Assembly: GCF_008843165.1 (NCBI RefSeq)
Contig: NZ_CP044427.1
Span: 372,001 to 436,000, forward strand
Source: Ornithinimicrobium pratense
GTDB taxonomy: Bacteria; Actinomycetota; Actinomycetes; Actinomycetales; Dermatophilaceae
DNA: 64,000 nucleotides
Direction of reading: 5' to 3'
Shown: in pieces, positions 43,097 to 50,085 of the stretch
Layout: each line of letters begins with the position of its first letter
How positions within the stretch are numbered: the stretch's first letter is position 1
Position numbers and translations under genes: made by a program
Notes under the pieces: model-generated
What the model saw: the letters and a program-made list of their open reading frames with translations, nothing else
Told to the model about the DNA's origin: nothing
Database searches by the model: none

Positions 43097-43900
43097 ATGA
43101 CGATCGCCATCCTGGGCGCAGGGGTGATGGGCGGGACGCTGGTGGCCGCACTGGCCCGCTCCGGTCACCGACCCTCCGACATCATCGTCGCCGACAAGTC
43201 CCCCGAGCGGGCCGCGCAGGTGGCGTTGGGGCACGGCACCCGGCACGACAGCGCCGAGGAGGCCGTCGCCGGGGCACAGACCGTCGTGCTGGCGGTCAAG
43301 CCGCAGGACATGCGTGGCCTCATCGACCAGGTCCGCGACCGGATGCGGCCGGGGACCCTCGTCGTGTCGATCGCCGCGGGGATCAGCACTGACTTCCTGG
43401 AGGCGCGGCTGGCCGAGGGCACCTCGGTCGTGCGGGTGATGCCGAACACCCCCGCCCTGGTGGACCAGGGCATGTCGGCGCTCAGCCCGGGCCGGCACTG
43501 CACCCCTGAGCACCTGGCCCAGGCCAGGGCCCTGCTGGAGCACGTGGGCCGCGTCATCGTCCTCGACGAGAGCCACCAGGACGCGGTCACCGCGATCAGC
43601 GGCAGCGGCCCGGCCTACATCTTCTACGTGGTCGAGGCGATGATCGAGGCGGGGGTCCTGCTCGGGCTGCCCCGCGACACCGCCACCGAGCTCGTCGTCC
43701 AGACGTTGTATGGTGCCGCCACGATGATCCGCGAGACGGGACACCACCCCACGGTGCTCCGGGAGCAGGTCTCCAGCCCCGGCGGCACCAGCGTGGCTGC
43801 GCTCCGGGCGCTCGAGGATCACAAGGTCAGGGCTGCTTTCCTCACCGCGATGGAGGCGGCCGCGGTCCGGTCCCGGGAGCTTTCTCCTCGGCCCGAGTGA
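43097..43900 (+). CDS. proC: Pyrroline-5-carboxylate reductase
   Basis: The last enzyme of proline synthesis, 267 residues. An N-terminal Rossmann fold starts MTIAILGAGVMGGTLVAAL. VVLAVKPQDM, VVRVMPNTPALVDQGM and the C-terminal VTAISGSGPAYIFYVVEAM and VSSPGGTSVAALRALE are family signatures. The ATG at 43097 is chosen because the Rossmann strand begins at once and a G-rich tract precedes it. An in-frame GTG at 43064 would add 11 unconserved residues. Confidence 0.95.
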   Translation: MTIAILGAGVMGGTLVAALARSGHRPSDIIVADKSPERAAQVALGHGTRHDSAEEAVAGAQTVVLAVKPQDMRGLIDQVRDRMRPGTLVVSIAAGISTDFLEARLAEGTSVVRVMPNTPALVDQGMSALSPGRHCTPEHLAQARALLEHVGRVIVLDESHQDAVTAISGSGPAYIFYVVEAMIEAGVLLGLPRDTATELVVQTLYGAATMIRETGHHPTVLREQVSSPGGTSVAALRALEDHKVRAAFLTAMEAAAVRSRELSPRPE

Positions 43901-43975
43901 GTCAGGGTGCAGAGCACCTCAGAGTTCACCTTGCCGGGCGAGGGACGCCGGAACCCGTATGACAGAGTAGGGAAC

Positions 43976-44515
43976 ATGAGCGAGATTCACGTGCGCGTCC
44001 TGGGCGAGGACGAGTGGGAGACCTACAAGAGTGTCCGCCTGCGGGCGTTGCGTGAGTCTCCCGAGGCGTTCGTCGCCTCGGCCGAGGAGGAAGAGTCCTT
44101 CGAGGATGCGGACTGGCAGGAACGGCTCGCGCGCTCCCAACGGCTGCTCGCCGAGGAGAACGGTGACGCCATCGGTGTGGCCAGCGTGGGTGGCGTCCAC
44201 CGCACCAAGTCCGACAACATCGGTGAGCTCTTCGGCCTGTGGGTCCAGGCGGACCGCCGCGGCTCCGGCGTGGCCCGGCGGCTGCTCGAGCAGGCCGCGG
44301 TTGTGGCCCGCGGGGCCGGCCTGAAGCAGCTGGTCTATTGGGTCGGCACGGACAACGGGCGCGCGGTCGCCTTCGCCTCCAGCTTCGGCTTCCGCCCCAC
44401 CGACGACCGCCGCCCGATGCGGATCCGCGGCGTTGACGCGGAGGACGCCGAGTCCGAGGAGATGAAGATGGTCTACCCCTTGGCCGACGCGGCCGGGGTG
44501 CCCACCTCCCTGTGA
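43976..44515 (+). CDS. GNAT-family N-acetyltransferase
   Basis: A 179-residue GCN5-type acetyltransferase. The acetyl-CoA motif A is VQADRRGSGVARRLLEQAA, followed by VGTDNGRAVAFASSFGF. The N-terminal strand region VRLRALRESPEAFVAS is typical of the group. The acceptor is unknown. It lies 90 bases before an AcuC-like deacetylase in the same direction, an arrangement that recalls acetylation/deacetylation pairs such as AcuA-AcuC. Confidence 0.83.
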   Translation: MSEIHVRVLGEDEWETYKSVRLRALRESPEAFVASAEEEESFEDADWQERLARSQRLLAEENGDAIGVASVGGVHRTKSDNIGELFGLWVQADRRGSGVARRLLEQAAVVARGAGLKQLVYWVGTDNGRAVAFASSFGFRPTDDRRPMRIRGVDAEDAESEEMKMVYPLADAAGVPTSL

Positions 44516-44592
44516 CCTCCCACCCCTGAGCCCGGCCAGGATCTCCCGCGGGCAGGTGCTGGCCGCAGGTGGGCACGGCATAGGCCGTGGAC

Positions 44593-44598
44593 TACGTT
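44593..44598 (+). promoter_or_regulatory. Candidate -10 element of the AcuC-like gene
   Basis: TACGTT is six bases before the ATG at 44605. Confidence 0.45.
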
Positions 44599-44604
44599 GG
44601 GGCC

Positions 44605-45792
44605 ATGAGCGGCTCATGGGTCATGTGGGACGAGCGCTACACGGCCTACGACTTCGGGCCGGGCCACCCCATGCACCCCAGCCGGCTCGACCTTACCTAC
44701 CGGTTGGCCGCCGCCCTGGGTCTGCTCGACCATGACGACGTCACGGTGGTGCCCGTGGAGCCGGCCCGTGTCGCGGACCTGCTCACCGTGCACAGCCCCG
44801 ACCACGTGACCGAGGTCAAGAAAGTCTCGGCCGACCCGAGCCTGGCTCGCGGACGGCACGGAGTGGGCACCGAGGACACCCCCGCCTTCGCCGGCATGCA
44901 CGAGGCTTCCTCCTACGGCGTGGGCGGCACCCTTGCGGCCTGCGAGGCCGTGTGGTCGGGACAGGTCAGGCGTGCGGTGAATATCGCGGGCGGGATGCAC
45001 CACGCGATGCCCGAGGCGTCCGCGGGCTTCTGCGTCTACAACGACATCGCCGTGGGGATCAAGCGGATGCTGGACCGGGGCGCGGAGCGCGTGGTCTACC
45101 TCGACCTGGACGTCCACCACGGCGACGGGGTGGAGCGCGTCTTCTGGAACGACCCCCGGGTGCTGACGGTGTCCCTCCACGAGAGCGGCCGGGCGTTGTT
45201 CCCCGGCACCGGCTTCCCCGGCGACACCGGCGGCCCCAAGGCGCAGGACACGGCCGTCAACATCGCGCTGCCGCCCGGCACGGGGGACGAGGGCTGGCTG
45301 CGCGCCTACCAGGCGGTGGTCCCCACCATGGTCCGGGCCTTCAACCCGCAGGTCATCGTCAGCCAGCATGGCTGCGACTGCCACTACGCCGACCCGCTGG
45401 CCCACCTCACCGTCTCGATGGAAGCGCTGGCGGTGGCCTGCGGTTGGGTGGCGGACCTGGCCGAAGACACCGCCGAGGGGCGCTGGGTCTCTCTGGGCGG
45501 CGGGGGCTATGAGCTGATCGACGTCGTGCCCCGAGCCTGGGCGCACCTCATCGGGGTGGTCACCGGCCGTCCGGTCGACCCGGCCGCACCCGTGCCCCAG
45601 TCCTGGCGAGACTACGTACGGGAGGTCTACGGCCGTGAGACGCCTGCTCTGATGGGGGACCGCGGTGGCCGGCCCATCCGGTACGGCCGCTGGGAGGACG
45701 GCTACCAGCCCGAGGACCCCGTCGACTCGGCGATCATGGCCACGCGCCGTGCCATCTTCCCCGGCTGGGGCCTGGATCCGTACCTCGACTAG
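44605..45792 (+). CDS. Histone deacetylase superfamily protein, AcuC-like
   Basis: A 395-residue zinc-dependent arginase-fold deacetylase. The active-site pair is in IAGGMHHAMPEASAGFC. The zinc ligands are the Asp and His of YLDLDVHHGDG and the Asp of HYADPLAHL, and the transition-state Tyr is in SLGGGGYELIDV. AcuC in Bacillus deacetylates acetyl-CoA synthetase, but the family also acts on small acetylated amines. The GNAT gene just upstream could be its partner. The region after the gene (to 45987) contains a promoter and a hairpin for the next gene. Confidence 0.87.
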   Translation: MSGSWVMWDERYTAYDFGPGHPMHPSRLDLTYRLAAALGLLDHDDVTVVPVEPARVADLLTVHSPDHVTEVKKVSADPSLARGRHGVGTEDTPAFAGMHEASSYGVGGTLAACEAVWSGQVRRAVNIAGGMHHAMPEASAGFCVYNDIAVGIKRMLDRGAERVVYLDLDVHHGDGVERVFWNDPRVLTVSLHESGRALFPGTGFPGDTGGPKAQDTAVNIALPPGTGDEGWLRAYQAVVPTMVRAFNPQVIVSQHGCDCHYADPLAHLTVSMEALAVACGWVADLAEDTAEGRWVSLGGGGYELIDVVPRAWAHLIGVVTGRPVDPAAPVPQSWRDYVREVYGRETPALMGDRGGRPIRYGRWEDGYQPEDPVDSAIMATRRAIFPGWGLDPYLD

Positions 45793-45870
45793 AACGCCGC
45801 GACACCCCCGTCTCACCCAACTCATTGGTCACGTTCGGCGTGTCAGGCTGGACATTTCTAGGGCAACGAC

Positions 45871-45900
45871 TTTCGCAAGCACCACATCTGCCCCTATGGT
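45871..45900 (+). promoter_or_regulatory. Candidate promoter of the small HTH gene
   Basis: TTTCGC (45871-45876) and TATGGT (45895-45900) are 18 bases apart in an A/T-rich stretch. Confidence 0.4.
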
Positions 45901-45903
45901 TAG

Positions 45904-45926
45904 GCCCGACAACCAGAGAGTCGGGC
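45904..45926 (+). promoter_or_regulatory. Hairpin in the 5' leader of the small HTH gene
   Basis: GCCCGAC pairs with GTCGGGC across a nine-base loop, just after the presumed -10. In this position it could be an operator or RNA leader. Confidence 0.4.
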
Positions 45927-45987
45927 AGCGACCGGAGGGGAAGCCGAGTTCGCACGCCCGCGCTCATGAAGAGACGGGATTCGTCCT

Positions 45988-46188
45988 ATGGCAGATGAGC
46001 GACAGCTCGCCGAGATGACGTTTATGACCGTGGCCGAGGTGGCCGCCGTGATGCGTGTATCCAAGATGACGGTGTACCGACTGGTGCACTCTGGAGAGCT
46101 TCCCGCCGTGCGCGTGGGCCGCTCGTTCCGGGTCCCGGAGCAGGCGGTGCACGACTACCTCCAGGACTCCTACCACGGCACCGCCTGA
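45988..46188 (+). CDS. Small excisionase-like/BldC-like helix-turn-helix DNA-binding protein
   Basis: A 66-residue MerR/excisionase-type winged helix: MTVAEVAAVMRVSKMTVYRLVHSGELPAVRVGRSFRVPEQA is all one DNA-binding domain, quoted here only in outline (HTH at about residues 13-35, wing at about 38-48). No effector domain is present. Proteins of this kind occur upstream of the bS22 gene in many actinobacteria, including mycobacteria. Target genes are unknown. Confidence 0.85.
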   Translation: MADERQLAEMTFMTVAEVAAVMRVSKMTVYRLVHSGELPAVRVGRSFRVPEQAVHDYLQDSYHGTA

Positions 46189-46245
46189 GGGCCGTGACCA
46201 CTAGCCGATCCCTGCCCCCGCACCGTGGCGGTTGGGCGGGCGCGT

Positions 46246-46275
46246 TTGGGCGGGTCTGTCCCGCCGCGTTAGGCT
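46246..46275 (+). promoter_or_regulatory. Candidate promoter of the bS22 gene
   Basis: TTGGGC (46246-46251) and TAGGCT (46270-46275) are 18 bases apart. The bS22 start is about 70 bases downstream. Confidence 0.45.
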
Positions 46276-46347
46276 GATCCAATCCGTTGTGCGCACCGAC
46301 CCCCGTCGAGAGCGCATGCACCACGACCGACGAACGAAGGACGGCCT

Positions 46348-46446
46348 ATGGGCTCTGTGATCAAGAAGCGCCGCAAGCGCATGGCGAAGAAGAAGCACCG
46401 CAAACTGCTGCGCAAGACGCGTCACCAGCGTCGCAACAAGAAGTGA
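46348..46446 (+). CDS. 30S ribosomal protein bS22 (AURKAIP1/COX24-domain small protein)
   Basis: A very short gene of 32 codons encoding an almost wholly basic peptide (MGSVIKKRRKRMAKKKHRK..., ending RRNKK). It matches the 33-residue actinobacterial protein seen bound near the decoding centre of the mycobacterial small subunit and named bS22. GAAGGA precedes the ATG. The order HTH protein - bS22 - DUF836 protein - hemA is conserved in actinobacteria. A strong hairpin follows. Confidence 0.9.
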   Translation: MGSVIKKRRKRMAKKKHRKLLRKTRHQRRNKK

Positions 46447-46489
46447 CCCAGGTCCGGTCGCCGCTGGGCGGCCGGCCTGTCGCAGAGGC

Positions 46490-46521
46490 ATGGCGCCCCA
46501 CCCGCCCGGGTCGGGCGCCAT
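46490..46521 (+). terminator. Hairpin terminator after bS22
   Basis: ATGGCGCCC (46490-46498) pairs with GGGCGCCAT (46513-46521). The loop itself can pair ACCC with GGGT, giving a long, nearly continuous stem. Confidence 0.7.
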
Positions 46522-46629
46522 CGTCGTGCCCGGGGTGCTCGGGTGCCTAGGCCGGGTGAGGGGTCGGGTGAGGCGGGATGGGCAGGAACAGGCTCGGGCG
46601 GTAGGCCGGGCCCAGCAGGAGGAGGGTGG

Positions 46630-46971
46630 ATGTGGGAACGGCTCCGGCGGCGGCGCCCTGAGGCGCGGCGCGCGCCCGAGGTGGTCGTCGTGACCCGCAC
46701 CGGCTGCCACCTCTGCGAGGAGATGCTGGCAATGGTGGGGGCAGAGCTCGGTCCCGAGGCCCGTCCCGGCACCCTCGACCTGGACGCCGCCCTGGCCGCC
46801 GGGCAGATCACCGCTGAGCAGCACAAGCGGTGGACGACCCTAGTGCCGGTGCTGCTGGTCGACGGCCGCGAGGTGGCCCACTACCGCGTGCAGCCGGGGC
46901 AGGTGGCAGCGCTCCGGGACCGCAGTGCCGGGGGCCCTGAATCCCGCCGATCCCGCCGTTTTGGAGGTTGA
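46630..46971 (+). CDS. Glutaredoxin-like DUF836 thioredoxin-fold protein
   Basis: A 113-residue small redox protein. The thioredoxin-like strand VVVVTRTGCHLCEEM carries a CHLC motif (Cys26, Cys29), and TLVPVLLVDGREVAHYRV supplies the cis-Pro side. AGGAGGAGGG lies immediately before the ATG at 46630. A longer frame exists upstream but is Gly/Pro-rich and unlikely to be coding. It lies 107 bases before rex, which senses the NADH/NAD ratio, and before the heme genes, so a redox role in the same physiology is likely. Confidence 0.8.
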   Translation: MWERLRRRRPEARRAPEVVVVTRTGCHLCEEMLAMVGAELGPEARPGTLDLDAALAAGQITAEQHKRWTTLVPVLLVDGREVAHYRVQPGQVAALRDRSAGGPESRRSRRFGG

Positions 46972-47025
46972 GGGGATCCGACCATAGAGTGAGGGGGTCC
47001 GCGTCGCCGTCGTGCAGGGGTCTGA

Positions 47026-47031
47026 TATAAG
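47026..47031 (+). promoter_or_regulatory. Weak candidate -10 region of the rex-hem operon
   Basis: TGATATAAG (47023-47031) is the most A/T-rich stretch before rex. It is flanked by AGGGG and CCCCT as an imperfect inverted repeat. No convincing -35 is seen. Tentative. Confidence 0.3.
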
Positions 47032-47078
47032 CCCCTCCCGGTCGACGCCGTCCAATGAGAGGAGCCGGTGCCGCCGTG

Positions 47079-47747
47079 ATGGCCGAGTCCACCCGACGGG
47101 GGGTGCCGGAAGCCACCGTCGGACGACTCCCGGGCTATCTCCAAGCGCTCTCTGCCCTCGCTGACCAGGGCCGACGCTCCGTGTCCAGCGACGAGCTCGC
47201 TGCCCTGGCCGGTGCCCGGTCTGCCCAGGTGCGCAAGGACCTGTCCCACCTCGGCTCCTACGGGGTTCGCGGCGTCGGCTACGACGTCGCCCGGCTCTTG
47301 GAGCAGATCTCGGCCGAGCTGGGGCTCTCCCAGGACTGGCCCGTCGTGATCGTGGGGATGGGCAACCTCGGCCGCGCGCTGGCCGCATACGGCGGTCTGG
47401 CGACCCGCGGCTTCCGGGTGGTCGCCGTGGCCGACCGTGACCCAGCCGTGGTCGGCACCACGGTGGAGGGTATGCGGGTCTGCCGCCTGGAGGACTTCGA
47501 CCCGCTCACCACCCCGGTCGCGGTCGGCGTCATCACCACCCCGGGGGACCAGGCCCAGGCCGTCGCCGACCAACTGGTCGCGCTCGGGGTGCGCTCCATC
47601 CTCAGCTTCGCGCCGGGGGTACTCACCGTGCCCGCGGACGTCGACGTGCGCGCCGTCGACCTCGGCACCGAGCTGCAGATCCTGGCCTTCCACCAGCACC
47701 AGCGTTCGCTGACGGCCGCCGAGGCCGAGACGGGGGTGGTCTCGTGA
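47079..47747 (+). CDS. rex: Redox-sensing transcriptional repressor Rex
   Basis: A 222-residue repressor that leaves DNA when NADH rises. An N-terminal winged helix (RLPGYLQALSALADQGRRSV; VRKDLSHLGSYGVRGVGYDV) is followed by an NAD(H)-binding Rossmann domain (VVIVGMGNLGRALAAYGG). The start could be the ATG at 47079 or the GTG at 47076; AGGAG lies 12-15 bases upstream. I see no clear TTGTGAA-type Rex operator upstream, so autoregulation is not shown. The stop overlaps hemA (GTGA); rex-hemACD is a known Streptomyces arrangement. Confidence 0.94.
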   Translation: MAESTRRGVPEATVGRLPGYLQALSALADQGRRSVSSDELAALAGARSAQVRKDLSHLGSYGVRGVGYDVARLLEQISAELGLSQDWPVVIVGMGNLGRALAAYGGLATRGFRVVAVADRDPAVVGTTVEGMRVCRLEDFDPLTTPVAVGVITTPGDQAQAVADQLVALGVRSILSFAPGVLTVPADVDVRAVDLGTELQILAFHQHQRSLTAAEAETGVVS

Positions 47748-49090
47748 GCGTCCTGGTCGTCGGCATCTCCCACCACAGCGCACCCTTCGACCTGCTCGAG
47801 CGGGTCGCGCTCGACACCCAGGGCGCCGACCAGCTGGCCCGGCAGGTGCACTCCGCCGGTCACGTCGAGGAGGCGATGGTGCTGGCGACCTGCAACCGCC
47901 TCGAGGTGGTGGTGGAGGCCAGCACCTTCCACGGCGCGGTGACCGAGATCGGTGAGCTGCTGTGCGGGCTGAGCGGGCTGGACCACGACCAGTTGGCGCC
48001 GCACCTGTACGTCCACCATGACGAGCGCGCGGTGGCCCACCTGTTCACCCTCGCCTGCGGCCTGGACTCGATGGCGGTCGGGGAGAGCCAGATCCTGGGT
48101 CAGCTCCGCTCGGCGCTGGCCGCCGCACAGCGGGACTCCCGCCTGGGCCCGGCGCTCAACCCGCTGCTGCAGAAGGCACTGCGGGTCGGCAAGCGGGCCC
48201 ACGCCGAGACCTCGATCGACGCGGTGTCCCGCTCCTTGGTGACGCTCGGACTGGAGCGGGCCAGGCGAGTCCTGGGCGACCTGACGCAGGTGCGGGCTGT
48301 CGTGCTGGGCGCCGGGGCCATGTCCGGTCTTGCCGTCGCCACCCTGGTCCGGGACGGCATCACTGACGTCACCGTGGTCAACCGGACCGGCCCCACCGCC
48401 CGGCGGCTCGCCGAGCGGCACGGGGTGCGTGCGGCCGGCTGGGAGGAGATGGCAGCCAGGGCCGGCTCTGCGGACCTGCTCATCACCACGACCGGCGCGG
48501 TGGGCCAGGTGCTCGACGCCGCGGCCCTGGCCCAGGCCCGGCTGGACGCCGGGCGCACCGGGGCGCCCCAGGTCGTCCTCGACCTGGCCCTGCCCCGTGA
48601 CATCGACCCCGAGGTGGGGCAGCTGTCCGGCGTGCACCTGTGGGGCCTGGCCGAGTTGCAGGTGGAGGCCGAGCACATCCAGCCCACCGCCCAGGATGCG
48701 CAGGAGCGGGACGCGCTGGCCGCGGTGAACGACCTGGTCACCGCCGAGGTGGCCGACTACCTGACCGAGCGACGGGCCGCCCGGATCGCCCCCACCCTGG
48801 CTGCGCTGCGCTCCAGCGCCGCCAAGGTCGTGGATAGCGAGATGACCCGCCTGGACCAGCGGCTGCCGCACCTGCCCGATGACGAGCGCGCCGAGGTCCG
48901 ACGCACGGTCCAACGGGTCGTGGACAAGCTGCTGCACACACCTAGCGTGCGGGCCCGGCAGCTGCAGTCGGCCGAGACCAGCGGCGTCGGCGACTACGCC
49001 CATGCCCTGCGTGAGCTGTTCGACCTCGACCCGCACGACATCGCGGTGGTCTCCTCGCCGCCGCCGACCGGCCAGGGAGGTGCTGGATGA
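47744..49090 (+). CDS. hemA: Glutamyl-tRNA reductase
   Basis: First committed step of heme synthesis by the C5 pathway: Glu-tRNA to glutamate-1-semialdehyde. It has 448 residues. The N-terminus VVGISHHSAPFDLLERV, the catalytic Cys in MVLATCNRLEVVVE, GESQILGQLRSAL and the NADPH fold VLGAGAMSGLAVATL are all present. The GTG overlaps the rex stop, and the 3' end overlaps hemC (ATGA). Confidence 0.96.
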   Translation: MSVLVVGISHHSAPFDLLERVALDTQGADQLARQVHSAGHVEEAMVLATCNRLEVVVEASTFHGAVTEIGELLCGLSGLDHDQLAPHLYVHHDERAVAHLFTLACGLDSMAVGESQILGQLRSALAAAQRDSRLGPALNPLLQKALRVGKRAHAETSIDAVSRSLVTLGLERARRVLGDLTQVRAVVLGAGAMSGLAVATLVRDGITDVTVVNRTGPTARRLAERHGVRAAGWEEMAARAGSADLLITTTGAVGQVLDAAALAQARLDAGRTGAPQVVLDLALPRDIDPEVGQLSGVHLWGLAELQVEAEHIQPTAQDAQERDALAAVNDLVTAEVADYLTERRAARIAPTLAALRSSAAKVVDSEMTRLDQRLPHLPDDERAEVRRTVQRVVDKLLHTPSVRARQLQSAETSGVGDYAHALRELFDLDPHDIAVVSSPPPTGQGGAG

Positions 49091-50085
49091 CCGGGCGACC
49101 GCTACGCCTCGGCACCCGCGCCAGCGCCTTGGCCACGAGCCAGTCCGACTGGGTGGCCGAGCGGCTGCGCGCCGCGGGCTACCAGGTGGAGCTGGTGCAC
49201 GTGCGCACCGAGGGTGACGTCTCCCGGGCCAGCCTGCAGGAGATCGGTGGCACAGGGGTCTTCGCCTCGGCGTTACGCGACGCCCTGCGTCGTGGGGAGG
49301 TCGACCTGGCAGTGCACTCCCTGAAGGACCTTCCGACCGCGCCCGAGGCTGGCCTGACGATCGCCGCCGTCCCCGAGCGGGAGGACCCGCGGGACGTTCT
49401 CGTCGCCCGCGACGGTCTCACCCTGGCCGAGCTGCCGACAGGCGCCGTCATCGGCACCGGGTCCCCCCGCCGGGCGGCTCAGCTCGCGCTGGCTCGCCCC
49501 GACGTGCAGGTCCGCGACATCCGCGGCAACGTCGGCACCCGGATCGACCTGGTCCGCCATGGCGAGCTCGACGCGGTGGTCCTGGCCCGCGCCGGTCTGG
49601 CCCGCCTGGACCGGCTCGCGGACGCCACGGACACCCTTGAGCTGGACGTCATGCTGCCCGCGCCCGGCCAGGCTGCCCTCGCGGTCGAGTGCCGCGAGGC
49701 CGACCACGAGCTCGTCGCGCTGCTGGAGCGGACTCTCGAGCACGCCCCCACCCGGGCCGCCGTGACCGCCGAACGGGCCGTGCTGGCCGCCCTCGAAGCG
49801 GGCTGCACCGCCCCGATCGCCGCCCTGGCCACCCCGGTCAGCGCGGCCCCCCACCCCTCGGACGCCGCCGACGGCGCGCTGTCCCTCCATGTCTTCGTGG
49901 CGCTGCAGGACCTCACGCAGCGACACGAGGCGACCGGAACCGACCCGGTCGCCCTGGGCCACGAGGTGGCCCAGCAGCTGTTGACCGAGCAGTTGATGAC
50001 CCGTCCCGACCCCGCCGGCCTCGAGGCCGACCGCAGCCGCCCGGCGGCTGTCCGCGGGGCCTTCGAACCGGAGCCAGACCTGTGA
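49087..50085 (+). CDS. hemC: Porphobilinogen deaminase (hydroxymethylbilane synthase)
   Basis: Joins four porphobilinogens into hydroxymethylbilane, 332 residues. PLRLGTRASALATSQSDWV, DLAVHSLKDLPTAPEAGL, RDIRGNVGTRIDLVRHGE and the dipyrromethane-cofactor Cys in LEAGCTAPIAALA are conserved. The ATG overlaps the hemA stop, and the stop overlaps the cobA/hemD start. Confidence 0.96.
   Translation: MTGRPLRLGTRASALATSQSDWVAERLRAAGYQVELVHVRTEGDVSRASLQEIGGTGVFASALRDALRRGEVDLAVHSLKDLPTAPEAGLTIAAVPEREDPRDVLVARDGLTLAELPTGAVIGTGSPRRAAQLALARPDVQVRDIRGNVGTRIDLVRHGELDAVVLARAGLARLDRLADATDTLELDVMLPAPGQAALAVECREADHELVALLERTLEHAPTRAAVTAERAVLAALEAGCTAPIAALATPVSAAPHPSDAADGALSLHVFVALQDLTQRHEATGTDPVALGHEVAQQLLTEQLMTRPDPAGLEADRSRPAAVRGAFEPEPDL

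Noticed and set aside
46543..46629. N-terminal extension of the DUF836 protein
   Set aside because: The extra residues are Gly/Pro/Arg-rich and unlike the family. A strong AGGAGGAGGG immediately before 46630 marks the real start.
46972..47078. Rex operator (TTGTGAA-type palindrome) before rex
   Set aside because: No such palindrome is present. Only an A/T-rich patch and an imperfect G/C inverted repeat are seen.
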